Assembly: GCA_905250025.1 (NCBI GenBank) | Contig: CAJNOJ010000109.1 | Coordinates: 1-64,000 of the forward strand | DNA length: 64,000 bases | Direction: 5' to 3' | Source: Adineta ricciae | Lineage: Eukaryota > Rotifera > Eurotatoria > Adinetida > Adinetidae | In this document: piece by piece, positions 53,808 through 64,000 of the stretch | How the letters are laid out: each line of letters opens with the position of its first letter | How positions within the stretch are numbered: the first letter of the stretch is position 1 | Made by a program: the position numbers and the translations under genes | Notes under the pieces: model-generated | Told to the model about the DNA's origin: nothing | Database searches by the model: none | Seen by the model: only the letters and a program-made list of their open reading frames with translations

Positions 53808-56298
53808 TTAGGAATTTTTCAATTTTTCAATATGGTGAACGATTTTAAGTGATGGACCAAGCTTTAAACCCATGTGTCGCATAAGTGTGTCTGTATTAAG
53901 AAGAAGAAGAGCTTTGCCATCGATTTCCTGTGAATAGAAATCAAATGAATTCATTTGAAAATCGAAGAAATTCTAGATGAGCATACCTCTTGGAGAAAAC
54001 GTGCAGCAAGACTATCAAACGATGGATCTATCCCGCGAACAAATGCTGCGACTTCATTCGGTGTAAACCGTTCAGGACGACGAGAACCACCGCCTTTAGA
54101 AAAGCAAATCGATTAGTTCACGTGAAATTTTTCATTTATAGAAATATACTCACTACAATTTTGCGTCGGTTTTATAGTTGGTTGACTGACTGTTATTGGA
54201 TTATTATTAACGAACAAGGGTCCTAAATGGCAAATTAGAAACTAGTTTTCATTGTACGGAAAGTTTTACTTGTATCATAAACTGATCTTTCGTTTGAATT
54301 CGATCGCGCAGATTTTCCATTACTGATAAATGTTTTATTGTCTAAAATAGAATCAGTTAATTTTTTTCATCAAGACCTACTTTTACGATGACTATACCTG
54401 TATGTGACATAACTTCTGTACTTTTTCGTTTCGTTGTATTATTGATCGTTGATCGGTATGCGGGAGATAAATCTCTTTTATCTACAAAGCAAATATTCAT
54501 ATTGATATTTTCATCGTTAAGATATTTTTCATTTAATATACAAACCGGGTGATACAGATGAATCAAGAAATGACGACGCTGAACCGTTACCTAAATTGAG
54601 AACAAAAGATTGAACTTCAGATGTCAATAGATGTGATTAATCAATATACTTTGGTTATGCAATGATGTTACTGGTGGTGTTGAAGTAAATAGATCGTTAC
54701 CAGATAAAATTACGTTTTGAAATGTTCGAATGACGTCCCAAAAGTCATCTAGTGTATCCAGTTGAGATATATAAACGATTGTTCCGTTTTCCACTAAAAG
54801 GAAATGAACTTTTCTTTAGAAGAAAAAAAACAACATTGCCTTTTCTTCAACATACGTTTGATTTCTGTGTAAAGATCTTTATTTTCGTCTTTCGGCGTTG
54901 GAAATATGTCAAGAATTCGTTTAATAAATGAGGTTTGTTGAAAAGCACATTTAACACAAGAATTGAATATTGTTGCTAAAACAATATGAATTTCCGCTGG
55001 ACCGAATACCGATGGCATCGACAGACGAAATTTTTGTGGATTTAACAACATTCCACTGTTATCATCCATATAATTTAAATATACAGTTACTAAAATAGGA
55101 AGAGAAGGACATTTTGATAGGATATATAGAAATTAGTTTTACCAATCGGACGTTCTGTTTTGATGTTTTCATCAACTTCATGCTCTTTTTTCAAACTCGA
55201 TGTTCTCGTTTGTTTGGGTTTGGAAACTAAATTATTATTCTTTTCATCCATAGTTGTTGGTGAATAAGATGAATCATTAGATGATGGTGAAACCACTATC
55301 TTCTTCGGTTTCGATTGTGAACGAACATTTCCATTCTGTTTATTTGGTGTTACAGGTAAAGTTTTATTCGATGTTCGAGCGGTAGCTAAAGTAAAAAGAA
55401 TTTTCATATTTCGCCGAGAATTTCCTCTCCGAAAACCTACGGTTTCCTCCGACTGTTACAATTCGAATGCCAGCAAGTTTACACCAACCAACAGGAAATA
55501 TATCTCTTGACGAATAATCAATTTTGAAGTTATTCGCTGTGCTCCATCCATCTAACGATATCGTAATCCGACGATCACCTGATATAATACTATCAACCGT
55601 TGCCGGACAAATCATATCAGGATGACGAGGATCGGCTGCTTCGAGCTTTTGACCTTTTTTGAAAAGATTCTTTTCAGGCTTAGCTGGTTGCGGTTTAAAA
55701 CAGGATTCATCAGCAAATGGACCCGCTTTAACGTTTTTCTCGAAATATTTCGCCCAACGAGTCGAGTTTTGTTGAAAACCAAGTGGAGGAACAATTTGTC
55801 CGCCCTAAAAATAACATTTTATGAGAGAATCATCCAACACAACATTGTACATACAAGTTTTGCTGTTGTTCCATAGCAGCGAATATCCGCTGAATCCACT
55901 AGACGCCAAAAATCATTTCGATCATCAGTTCCATCTAATCGAATTCGTAATCTCGGTCCATCTTTTTCAACAATTGTTCCAATACACCACGAATCTTGAT
56001 TTCTTGGATCAATTGACTCAAGTTTTTCTCCCACAACAAATGTATTCTCTGGTGGAACTAATGCCTAAAACAGAGAGCATTTCATTATTGCCTTTATTAT
56101 TATTATTATTATTTTACTTGTCGGAAATTCTCAGCTGGTGCAGCTTCACTATTGGTTTCAATTAAATAACTTTTCCAGTCGTGTTCTAAATGAAATGTAT
56201 TGAGAAAAAGTTCAATATATATGTTTGTCATTACCTTCTTCTATTCGTGAATCATCAGATGTGGAATTAGTATTCATTTTCGTCGGAGACGGATTCAT
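53808..56298 (-). CDS. Scm: Polycomb protein Scm-like (two MBT repeats, SLED domain, SAM/SPM domain)
   Basis: Multi-exon gene from an ATG at 56298 (MNPSPTKMNTNSTSDDS), two bases after an acceptor (cttttatttag), to a TAA at 53808-53810. Order: MBT repeat 1 (ENTFVVGEKLESIDPRNQDSW, IRLDGTDDRNDFWRLVDSADI), MBT repeat 2 (FKKGQKLEAADPRHPDMIC, ISLDGWSTANNFKIDY, FPVGWCKLAG), a basic Ser/Thr/Pro linker, a SLED-type domain (VTVYLNYMDDNSGMLLNPQKF, FGPAEIHIVLATIFNSCVKCAF), a linker, and a C-terminal SAM/SPM domain (FTPNEVAAFVRGIDPSF, EIDGKALLLLNTDTLMRHMG, LGPSLKIVHHIEKLKN). This is the order in Scm/SCMH1/SCML2. Scm binds methylated lysines and links Polycomb complexes through SAM polymers in the nucleus. 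Exon edges in the linker are approximate. Confidence 0.92.
56091..56115. repeat. (ATT)n microsatellite in an Scm intron
   Basis: Seven or so ATT units within an intron of the Scm-like gene, between the exons for MBT repeat 1 and the N-terminus. Confidence 0.8.
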
Positions 56299-58742
56299 AT
56301 CTAAATAAAAGTAGTCTTTTGACGTTTTTGCTATTTTGTTAGACTTTTTTGTCTCATTTCATTGACAGAAAGAGAGAAAAAGAAAGAAAAAAGAATGATT
56401 AATGACAACGAGGAAATCAAGCCAATGGTCATTTAGATAATTGAATAGATGGCAGTGATAGTTGTCGATGGAATTTTTCTTTTCTAAATGTCATCGATAT
56501 TTCCTTCGAAGTGTTTGGAAAAAATCCTTTTCACCATAGCCGAATGCTTTCGATTTCTTTTGCGTAACTCACCTGTATGAAGAAACGAATCGCGATTGTA
56601 TTCTCTTTCTTTGAAAATATTCCTTCTTCCTTATGATGAGTAATATCGTAACGAAATTGTGCTTCGGTCAACAATCTAAAAACTAATCGAACAGAAATAT
56701 TTCATTGGTGAGATATATTATTTGAATCAAAGGGAAATTTATCGAATGAGACTTTACATTCAGAAGAAGTCATGCGTATCAAACTACAAAGTGAATACTT
56801 TTGCGTAAGAGAACAGTTTGCAGAAGAACAACTGAACATGTTTCGTTGTTTTTTTATGAAATCAAAGATTTGCGGGAGAAAAAGTTAATAGAAACATAGA
56901 AAGAGTGTTCACGTCGATCACTCGTAAAGGGGAAAGCTAATCCATTATTTAACATATGAATAACAGAGTTTTGTGACAACTAATGGTGCTTGAAAGAGAA
57001 GGAGAAGAATCAATTGCATTCTGAACGATGTAATTTCAACAAAATTCTCATTATTATGAAAGTCATACGATCACAATTGTCAAACACTGTTTATCTTTAC
57101 TTACACCTTCTGCTTGTTCTCCAGTATTATCAAAAGAAAAATGAATATCATAATCTTGCTATGGATTGGTAGAAAATTTTCCTATATACGCTTGAAATAT
57201 CATGCGAACTGCAACAGTGAAAACAAAGTCTTCAATTCTTTTTAAACAGTCATATCAACGAACATTTCTAAAATGTTCAAATTTCATTAATTTAGTGAAA
57301 ATCCTAACAGTGATTCTATTAGTGTTCCATTATATGTTCCGATTTCTGGACGTCGCAATTACTTACAAAAGTTTCTGTACAACAAAGACATATAAATCCT
57401 ATTGTGAGAGAGTGATCTCAGCGAAGAATTTACTTTTTATATAAAAATTCTTTTAGTAAAAGTTTCATACTGGAGACTATCTGAAAGAAAGATCAGATTG
57501 GCATTTAAAGAAGAAAGTCTGTCTATCGAAGTCCGGAATCTACCAATGAAATTCGATTTTGATAGGAACTAAGCTCTCGCTTATTTCTCTCTATCGGATG
57601 ATATGAAAACAGAACAAGATCAAATGAAATAATGATACATGTTACAATAAACTATACCCGATCCATTCAAAGTTCGAAAGTCTGCTTTTGCTTTTGGATT
57701 TTATCAATCAATAGATGCCGATGTTAGATGGCAAATCTTTTCTTTCAAATATGATGGATCAGGTCAATTTTCACAAATACTGAAGCACAGATAGAATTGT
57801 TACGCAAGCAGATTCTACGTGTTCTTAAAAGGTTATGAATTGTACGAGTGTGTTTAATATCGGTAGAGTTCGATTTCACTGACATAAATATGCTCTCGAT
57901 ATAAACATTGACAAAAAAAAACTTCATTTTTAGTATAGTTGTCTAATCACAGGATCAGACTGTCCTCAACCTTATACGTCTTTATATACTCATGTCATCT
58001 AACACTATTGAATATGAATAAAAACAAATTTTGAATAATTAATCGTCTCAGTTACTTCTTACTCATGTAAATACAGCGTAGACGTATTAGTGAATAATAA
58101 GTGAGAGAGCAAAACTATTTTCCGATGGATTGATGATGAAATAACGTATATGTGATGTTCTATTTATTTCATTGACACTTTCTCCTTCAATTAATTAAAA
58201 CCTAGATACTTGTGTGTTTTTCTTTCCAAGATCCTATGACATAAATGAATGAAGTATTACACTTATGATGAAACCCTTAAAATGACTAGCGGCAATAGAT
58301 GTCATTGGATATATTCATATATGAATCATAGGAGTCTTCTAAATTTTGTGAATTTCACAACTAGTTCGATAATTTCATTGATATACAAACCAAGTATGAA
58401 TATAGAGGTTATCGTATAAATTGCTTATAGAAGATTCGTTATTGATCAGCTAGATGATATCCATGACTCATAAGTTGTATTTGTCTTGATATTTTTTTTT
58501 TGTATATTTCGATTTCGACCTTATCATCAATAAAATAGATATGAATAGTTTATATTTTCTAGATCGAGCGACACACAATGTTTACATTTGTTGAATTTCA
58601 TTGATTAGTATTCGTCGTTATGGCTTTGAATTGTTGAAAAACATTTGTGCATTTTTTCGTTTATCACTTAATTGAATAAACAAATTTGAAGTAATATTCT
58701 CCTTGATTTCTATTGTTGTAATACATCAACATAACCAAACTG
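56299..58742. other. Intergenic region of about 2.4 kb, nothing recognised
   Basis: Divergent upstream regions of Scm (minus) and RBBP6 (plus). AT-rich. Frames at 57202-57444 and 57745-57927 have no recognisable content. Confidence 0.45.
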
Positions 58743-61700
58743 ATGTCAATTATTCGATATAAATACAAAGCAGATCGAGATTTTGGATCTGTACAATTTG
58801 AAGGCACGAGTTGTTATCTCGGAGATCTCAAACGATTGATCATTGAAAAGTCATCTCGATCCGGATCAAATCATCCAAAGGATGATTACGATTTGATTAT
58901 TAGTGATGCAACAACGCATGAGGGTGAGTTTCAATTCAATTGTTGAGTTTTTCTTCAATATTTTCTTATAGAATACAAAGATAATTCGAATATGATTCCA
59001 CGTAATACAAGTGTTATCGTTACTCGTCGTATTCGTGGTACATTTGAATCTTTAACACCATCAACAACTCAAAAACCAGTTGTTTCACAAGATGATATTG
59101 TTAAAGAGTATGTCGAAACGATCCATTTTGCTTTGAACGAATAAATTAATCGTACTCAAATAGATATTTACTGCCCGCTATCTCTCAACTGACACAAATG
59201 ACAACTTCTTCTGGAAAGAATCCATCGACAATAGCTGAAAATAAAGCAGTTTCATTAGAAATGCTGACTCCAGTAAGTGTCTCTTATTGTTCAAGAAATC
59301 TTCATCTGTTTCTGTCTTAATGTTGTAGCCTTCGACCACAATGGAAACAAGTGAACTAAATGAAGATGAACGAATCCAAGAAATTCTTCAAACTTCTCGT
59401 TCTCAATATTTGTAAATCTTTCTTTTCCTTTTCTTTTCAAATATTCATATTTATCTCAATATTCTTATTTTAGGCCACCACATCGACCGAGTAACACATA
59501 TACGTGTCACAATTGCAAACAATCGGGCCATTCACGAAACCATTGTCCACTTCTTCTGGTAGGTTCGATATTTGGATTGGATTCATCACATCTGATTACT
59601 TTTCACAATCAACGACGATATTTCTTGTCTATTGTTTTGTCCATATCCATTCGATTTTGTAAATTAGAATGTTTTATCACTAATAATAAAGATAATTTCA
59701 ATTCTAGTCATCCGAAAAGTGTAAAACACATAAGTAGTGGTCGATTTGCTTTCTATAGAGAGTTCTCATTGAGACAAACGAATAAAAATCGATTCGAATT
59801 CTCTCCTTCTATATTCGCTCATACATTTCTATCTTCAGCAGTCGTCATCTGCCAATCCAAATACTCAAGGAACAGCTGATGGCAAATCTGATCATACAAA
59901 ATTCACAGCATATCATCAAGGAAATCGTTCGCACCATCGTGGCGCAGGACGTGTACGACATGAATTTGTACCGAAAAATCCCACCGGAATTCCACGTGCA
60001 AGTCTTATTCATATTCCAAGACATATTCACGGTGCTTTCAGAGATCCAAGTGGTGCTTCTGTTGTACCACGACAAATGGCGTAAGTGTCACCTATTGGAA
60101 AACATCTAACAACATTGTATCTTGTCTCTAGTCAATTAATTATAGAAAACAGTGAAAAGAAAGCAGATACATCTGCTCAATTGACTCAACAATTTCTAGA
60201 AAGAGATGCCTTTCCATCGGGCCCATCCTCATCAATGTTGCCAACAAAATCCGCTGAAGAAGAAGCATCCCCACCCAATGATCTTCTATGCCCTATATGT
60301 AAACAAATTTACACTGATGCGGTGATTACACCATGTTGCCATAATAGCTTTTGCGATCACTGTAATGAAACGAAGATTGGAAAACTTTTTGATTTAATCA
60401 AGATGTTCTTCTTTTATTCGAAGGTATACGCACAGCTTTAATCGAAAGTGAAGAGCATGAATGTCCGCATTGTCATCGCCAACATGTTCCTATCGGTCAA
60501 ATTAATCCAAATTTATTCTTACGAAAGCATATCAACAATTGGTTAGAAGAACAACAACGAAAATCTTCTTGCCCATACAAGTCAACGGTGAATTATTCAT
60601 CACCCTCAATAATTGACAAAGATCTTGATCCATCAGCAATACAATCATCTACCAATCAATCGTCAAATGATGTCGAAACGAACGATGAAGATGACGATGA
60701 TGAAGATGATACGACAAAGACGAGCCTTCAGATAAAACCGCAACCAACAGTGAAAACTGCGCCGATTGTTATTCGAATGCAACCACTTCGACGTGATCAG
60801 TCACCACCCATTGCTTCAACAAAACAGACTGATACAACACTTGAAGATGGAAAAAAATCAGTTGATACAGACCAACCAACACCTAGGTATATTTCTAGTA
60901 TTTGCTTTTCGTTCAAATCCACTTTGTTTTTCTATTGGTTTTAGTCAAAAGGATGTTAATTACCAATCATTAACAGAAAATCCTGATATCGGAGAAGAAA
61001 TATCAAATACAGAAACGGATACGAATACTTCAGAAGGTAAATAATCTTGTTGTTTGTCTAATGAAGAAATATCTTGCTTATTTTAGACGTCAAATCTGAC
61101 GGTCAAAGTCCTTCTTCTCAAGTAGCATCAACTGATACCATTCCTTCAATCCCATTGACAACAACTACAATACCCACTGCGGCGTCTGTAACTCCACAGT
61201 ATTATCCAACTCTGCCCCATGACCAACATTTACATCATAACATTGTCTATCCTCCGGCATCTTCACCTAATTTCTATCCAATTCATCAGTAAATTCTTCT
61301 ATCTCAATCAATCGAAATTCTGCTCTTTTTTTTCGTCATTTAGTAACATTTATCCTCCATTTGTTCATCCTCCTTATCCCGGTGTTCATCCATCGCTCAT
61401 CTCTCCTTCAATGGTACCACCTGGTGGTTATCATCCTTATCCTCTGCAACCAATATATCCACCCACTCATCCTTTCAATGGCTCACATCTTCAACATAAT
61501 CCCATCAACGGATATCACGTCACACATTACGAAACAGCAAATGTTTCTTCGCTTCATCATCCCGGTACAACATATGCAGCAACGTCAACATTGATTGCCC
61601 ATCATCATCAACAACAACCACCACAACAACATCATGAACCGACGGGACAAATAACACCAAAACCAATCGAATTAACTCTTTCAAAAGATGAATTCTACAC

Positions 61701-62640
61701 ACGACAACGACGTGTTCAACGAAAGTAAATGATACATTCATTCGAATATCTCCAGAACTTCTTTCTAATTTTCTTCTAGTAAACGATCGAATAGTCGCCA
61801 TCGTTCTCCTTCATCCTGTTCTTCATATACCAGCAGGTAATCTACTCATTTACATGTCGAAAAGCACTTTCTCATATGTTCAATTCAGTGACTCGCGTGA
61901 TTCATCCTTCGCTCGACAGCGTCGTCGACGCTCTCCACATAGTCGAAATCGTCGTTATGAAGACTCGCGAAAGCCGTCACCAATTCGTGGTGCCCATCGA
62001 GAAAAACGACGTCCGCCACCGTCACCTAAAATTCGACAACAATCACCTTCACGCGATGATCGTCGCCCATCTAAATCTCGAAAGTGAGAACCACAACCTC
62101 ATCCTCAAAATGAATTCTCTAACTCATTTTTCAATGATTACAGATCACCTCCACGTTCCTATCATTCGACTCGTGAAAAACGTCGTTCACCCCGTCCGCC
62201 ACCAACCGTTTTTCAATCAACTCAACGTACATTTGTTTATCTGGATGAATCTTCCACTTCCAAACAACATTCCGAGTAAATTCTCATTCTAATCATAACT
62301 TCTCCATGATTTCACATAAATTTCATTTAGTCGACATCGCGATCATCATCGACGAAAAACTCGTTCGAAATCTCCTCCATCCTCTGTAATTGTATCCTCA
62401 GAAACACGACCAAAAACTCTCGCATCACGAGTTGAACCAGTCATCAATGAAAAACGTTCTTCTTCAATTTTGTCAAACTCATCGAATAAGATCCATTCGA
62501 GTGACGCAAATTCCAATAACGAAAATAAACGAAAGAAACATCATCATCATAGTACAAAAAAATATCAACGTCATCGTCGTTCGACAAGTGAAGACAATCG
62601 AACTAATCCAAAGGCAATTCTCAATGAAACAGTAACTTAG
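58743..62640 (+). CDS. RBBP6: RBBP6 / SNAMA-type E3 ubiquitin ligase (DWNN, CCHC zinc knuckle, RING, RS-rich tail)
   Basis: Many exons from an ATG at 58743 to a TAG at 62638-62640. Order: DWNN ubiquitin-like domain (MSIIRYKYKADRDFGSVQFEG, PRNTSVIVTRRI), zinc knuckle CHNCKQSGHSRNHC, a linker with VPKNPTGIPRASLI, and a RING (CPICKQIYTDAVITPCCHNSFCDHC, then across an intron ending ttcgaag, IRTALIESEEHECPHC). Then follow FLRKHINNWLEE, an acidic Ser/Thr region, a Pro/His/Tyr-rich stretch (near 61340-61620) and an Arg/Ser-rich tail (SRHRSPSS, RQRRRRSPHSR, SRKRSPPR) typical of RBBP6. RBBP6 works in mRNA 3'-end processing and as an E3 ligase for p53 and YB-1. One intron (59560-59839) is about 280 nt, long for this window. 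Exon joins in the RS tail are approximate. Confidence 0.92.
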
Positions 62641-62997
62641 TAATTTCTGTTTGCTCTGTTTTTGCTAAAAAAAAACGTCTTTAGACAAGATTAGAAGCAA
62701 ATTTCTTTCTTTTCATGTGATTATTTTGTGTTTGCTGGTTTGTTAATGTTTTTTTTGGACACAACAAGAAAATCTTTTTTTGAGGAAACTTTCATTTAAA
62801 TCGTTACTCGCTTTCGAGAAACTTTTCTTATCAGCGATTCGAGTTCGCCATGAATACCTGTTCACGCTTGAAGAGATTTTCATAGAAATTGAATTTTTTA
62901 TTTAAAATATCTTCTAGAAAAAAAATCGAATTAGTATTTGGATTCTTTCGCGAGATTATACAGATAAATAGAAGAGTTTGGCTCATTCAAAACTAGT
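62641..62997. other. Intergenic region between convergent genes
   Basis: 3' flanks of RBBP6 (plus) and the TMEM62-like gene (minus). AT-rich; nothing recognised. Confidence 0.45.
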
Positions 62998-64000
62998 TTA
63001 TCGGGATTTTAAAACCGATTGTTGTTCACCGATCTGCGTTTGCACTTTGGAATTATGTGAATTCATGATTTCCGTCGAGCTTTGTGAAGTTAACAATTTA
63101 AAGTCTCCGCATTTCAATCGATGAGCATGGAGATAAAGAAAAATTGCAAAAGCAATTAATATCAGACCGAATGGTGATAAAATCCAACCAAATCTATACG
63201 ACGCTGTCATCACAAATGACCAAAACATGAGAAAACCTATGGCATAGACAAATAAAATATAAATAGTAAAGATCCGGCCACAACGACTAAAATAAAATTT
63301 GATTAGATTTGTACTTGACTGAAGCTGTTTATAACGATAATAACATAACGAACTTAAACAATGTGTATATGGAAACACGATGAAATATAACTAAAATTTA
63401 AAATGATCATTGTTCTGATTGACTTCAAGAATAATTTACTTGAAAATTTCCGCTGAGTACTTGAATATCGGGAGGTAAATAAGTTCTCTGAATTAGAATT
63501 CCCCATAGAAACACAGCACCTATGTGATCTTGTGTTAAATATCCGATATACCAAGGACCTTAATTTACAAAATGAGATTCTATTGATCGAAGATTTCAAA
63601 GAGATTTCCATACCGATAAAATGATAAATGGCGAAAGCGAGAAGTGAGAAATAGATGAGATCGACTGAACAAAGCAATGTCATTCGCAAACGAAATCGAT
63701 TCCATAACAAACATCGTCCATCAAAATGATCTAAAACGAGATAAATATTATTTTAATTAAGCTATTTTTGTCAGAAAAATGGCTAATCTATCCTTATGTG
63801 TAAACAGACATGACAGACATCGCACAACTCTGTTTTCTTCTCATTAGCTTCGAGTATCTGTTCTGTTAACTTTGACGCATGTCGTACGCTGTTTTACAAT
63901 CTCAACATTCCATCTCCGCTACCTACGCTTGTACTGAAGAAAGTTGACGTAAGAATTCAACTTACTAGATATACGTTTGGCCTGATGTCGAAAGAGCAAT
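62998..64000 (-). CDS. TMEM62: TMEM62-like multi-pass membrane protein, C-terminal part (cut by window edge)
   Basis: Minus-strand exons from the window edge (an exon ending at a gtaagttg donor near 63965), then 63733-63617 (DGRCLLWNRFRLRMTLLC, SLLAFAIYHFIG), 63558-63440 (GPWYIGYLTQDHIGAVFLWGIL, QVLSGNFQ) and a last exon (YTHCLSSLCYYRYKQL, then three hydrophobic segments including IYILFVYAIGFLMFW) with a stop at 62998. The block GPWYIG...HIG, a Phe/Gly segment, then a helix before a Tyr/Cys-rich loop, is what I know from the membrane part of TMEM62, a metallophosphoesterase-domain protein. The phosphoesterase domain itself would lie beyond the window edge, so the call is moderately confident. 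Confidence 0.62.

Noticed and set aside
1-64000. CRISPR arrays, rRNA, tRNA genes, telomere repeats
   Set aside because: I looked for regularly spaced repeats, tRNA-like B-box sequences and short telomeric tandem repeats and saw none. A covariance-model scan for tRNA and small RNAs was not possible by eye, so small RNA genes may be missed.

Overview
The window is nuclear DNA of a small invertebrate, most likely a bdelloid rotifer. The DNA is AT-rich and gene-dense. Genes are cut by many introns of about 50-60 nt with GT..AG ends, and the clear orthologues are animal-specific (discoidin-domain receptor kinase, ADAM10, Scm, NET-family zinc finger, PPM1D, synergin gamma). Among them sit long intronless genes of bacterial type (YcaC-like hydrolase, GH31 glycosidase, FAD-dependent oxidoreductase). 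Many genes also have a 3' splice acceptor right before the start codon with no visible donor upstream, as expected for spliced-leader trans-splicing, which is known in bdelloids. The species cannot be named from sequence alone.

Layout. 1-4.8 kb: two head-to-head copies of a transferrin-receptor/NAALADase-like type II membrane protein; the left copy is cut by the window edge. 5.4-10.8 kb (minus): YcaC-like isochorismatase-family hydrolase, an unrecognised coiled-coil protein, and a small unknown protein. 11.1-13.2 kb (plus): an ADAM10-like protease with no visible prodomain. 13.5-21.6 kb (minus): LEPROT/VPS55 and ICMT (a close pair), Miro and PPM1D. 22.6-32.5 kb (plus): synergin gamma, two RPB6 genes with identical protein, CSE1L, and a neuronal-calcium-sensor protein whose first intron carries a TTAA-flanked insertion of about 1.2 kb. 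32.5-38.5 kb: sparse, with a 297-bp direct repeat, a decayed ubiquitin-like fragment, a compact NET-family zinc-finger gene and a decayed membrane-protein fragment. 39.0-43.1 kb (minus): an intronless FAD oxidoreductase / GH31 pair. 45.2 kb: a small secreted Cys-rich protein. 46.5-49.6 kb (minus): a discoidin-domain receptor kinase with altered HRD and DFG motifs. 50.2-51.4 kb: an inverted fragment of that kinase joined through single N bases (50379 and 51419) to a third, partial transferrin-receptor-like copy, which looks like assembly joins. 52.3-52.8 kb: an ABCC-like fragment. 53.8-56.3 kb (minus): Scm-like Polycomb protein. 58.7-62.6 kb (plus): RBBP6. 63.0-64.0 kb (minus): a TMEM62-like C-terminus running off the edge.

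The genes do not form one pathway. They are housekeeping and signalling genes, several in close same-strand runs that could be trans-spliced operons, plus probable horizontally acquired genes. The most notable points are the FAD/GH31 pair, whose intergenic GAAA tract reads as the pyrimidine tract of a splice acceptor; the mosaic similarity among the three transferrin-receptor-like copies; the prodomain-less ADAM10; and substitutions at catalytic motifs in Miro and the receptor kinase. Exon joins were made by eye from splice signals and reading phase, so exact junctions are approximate unless stated.
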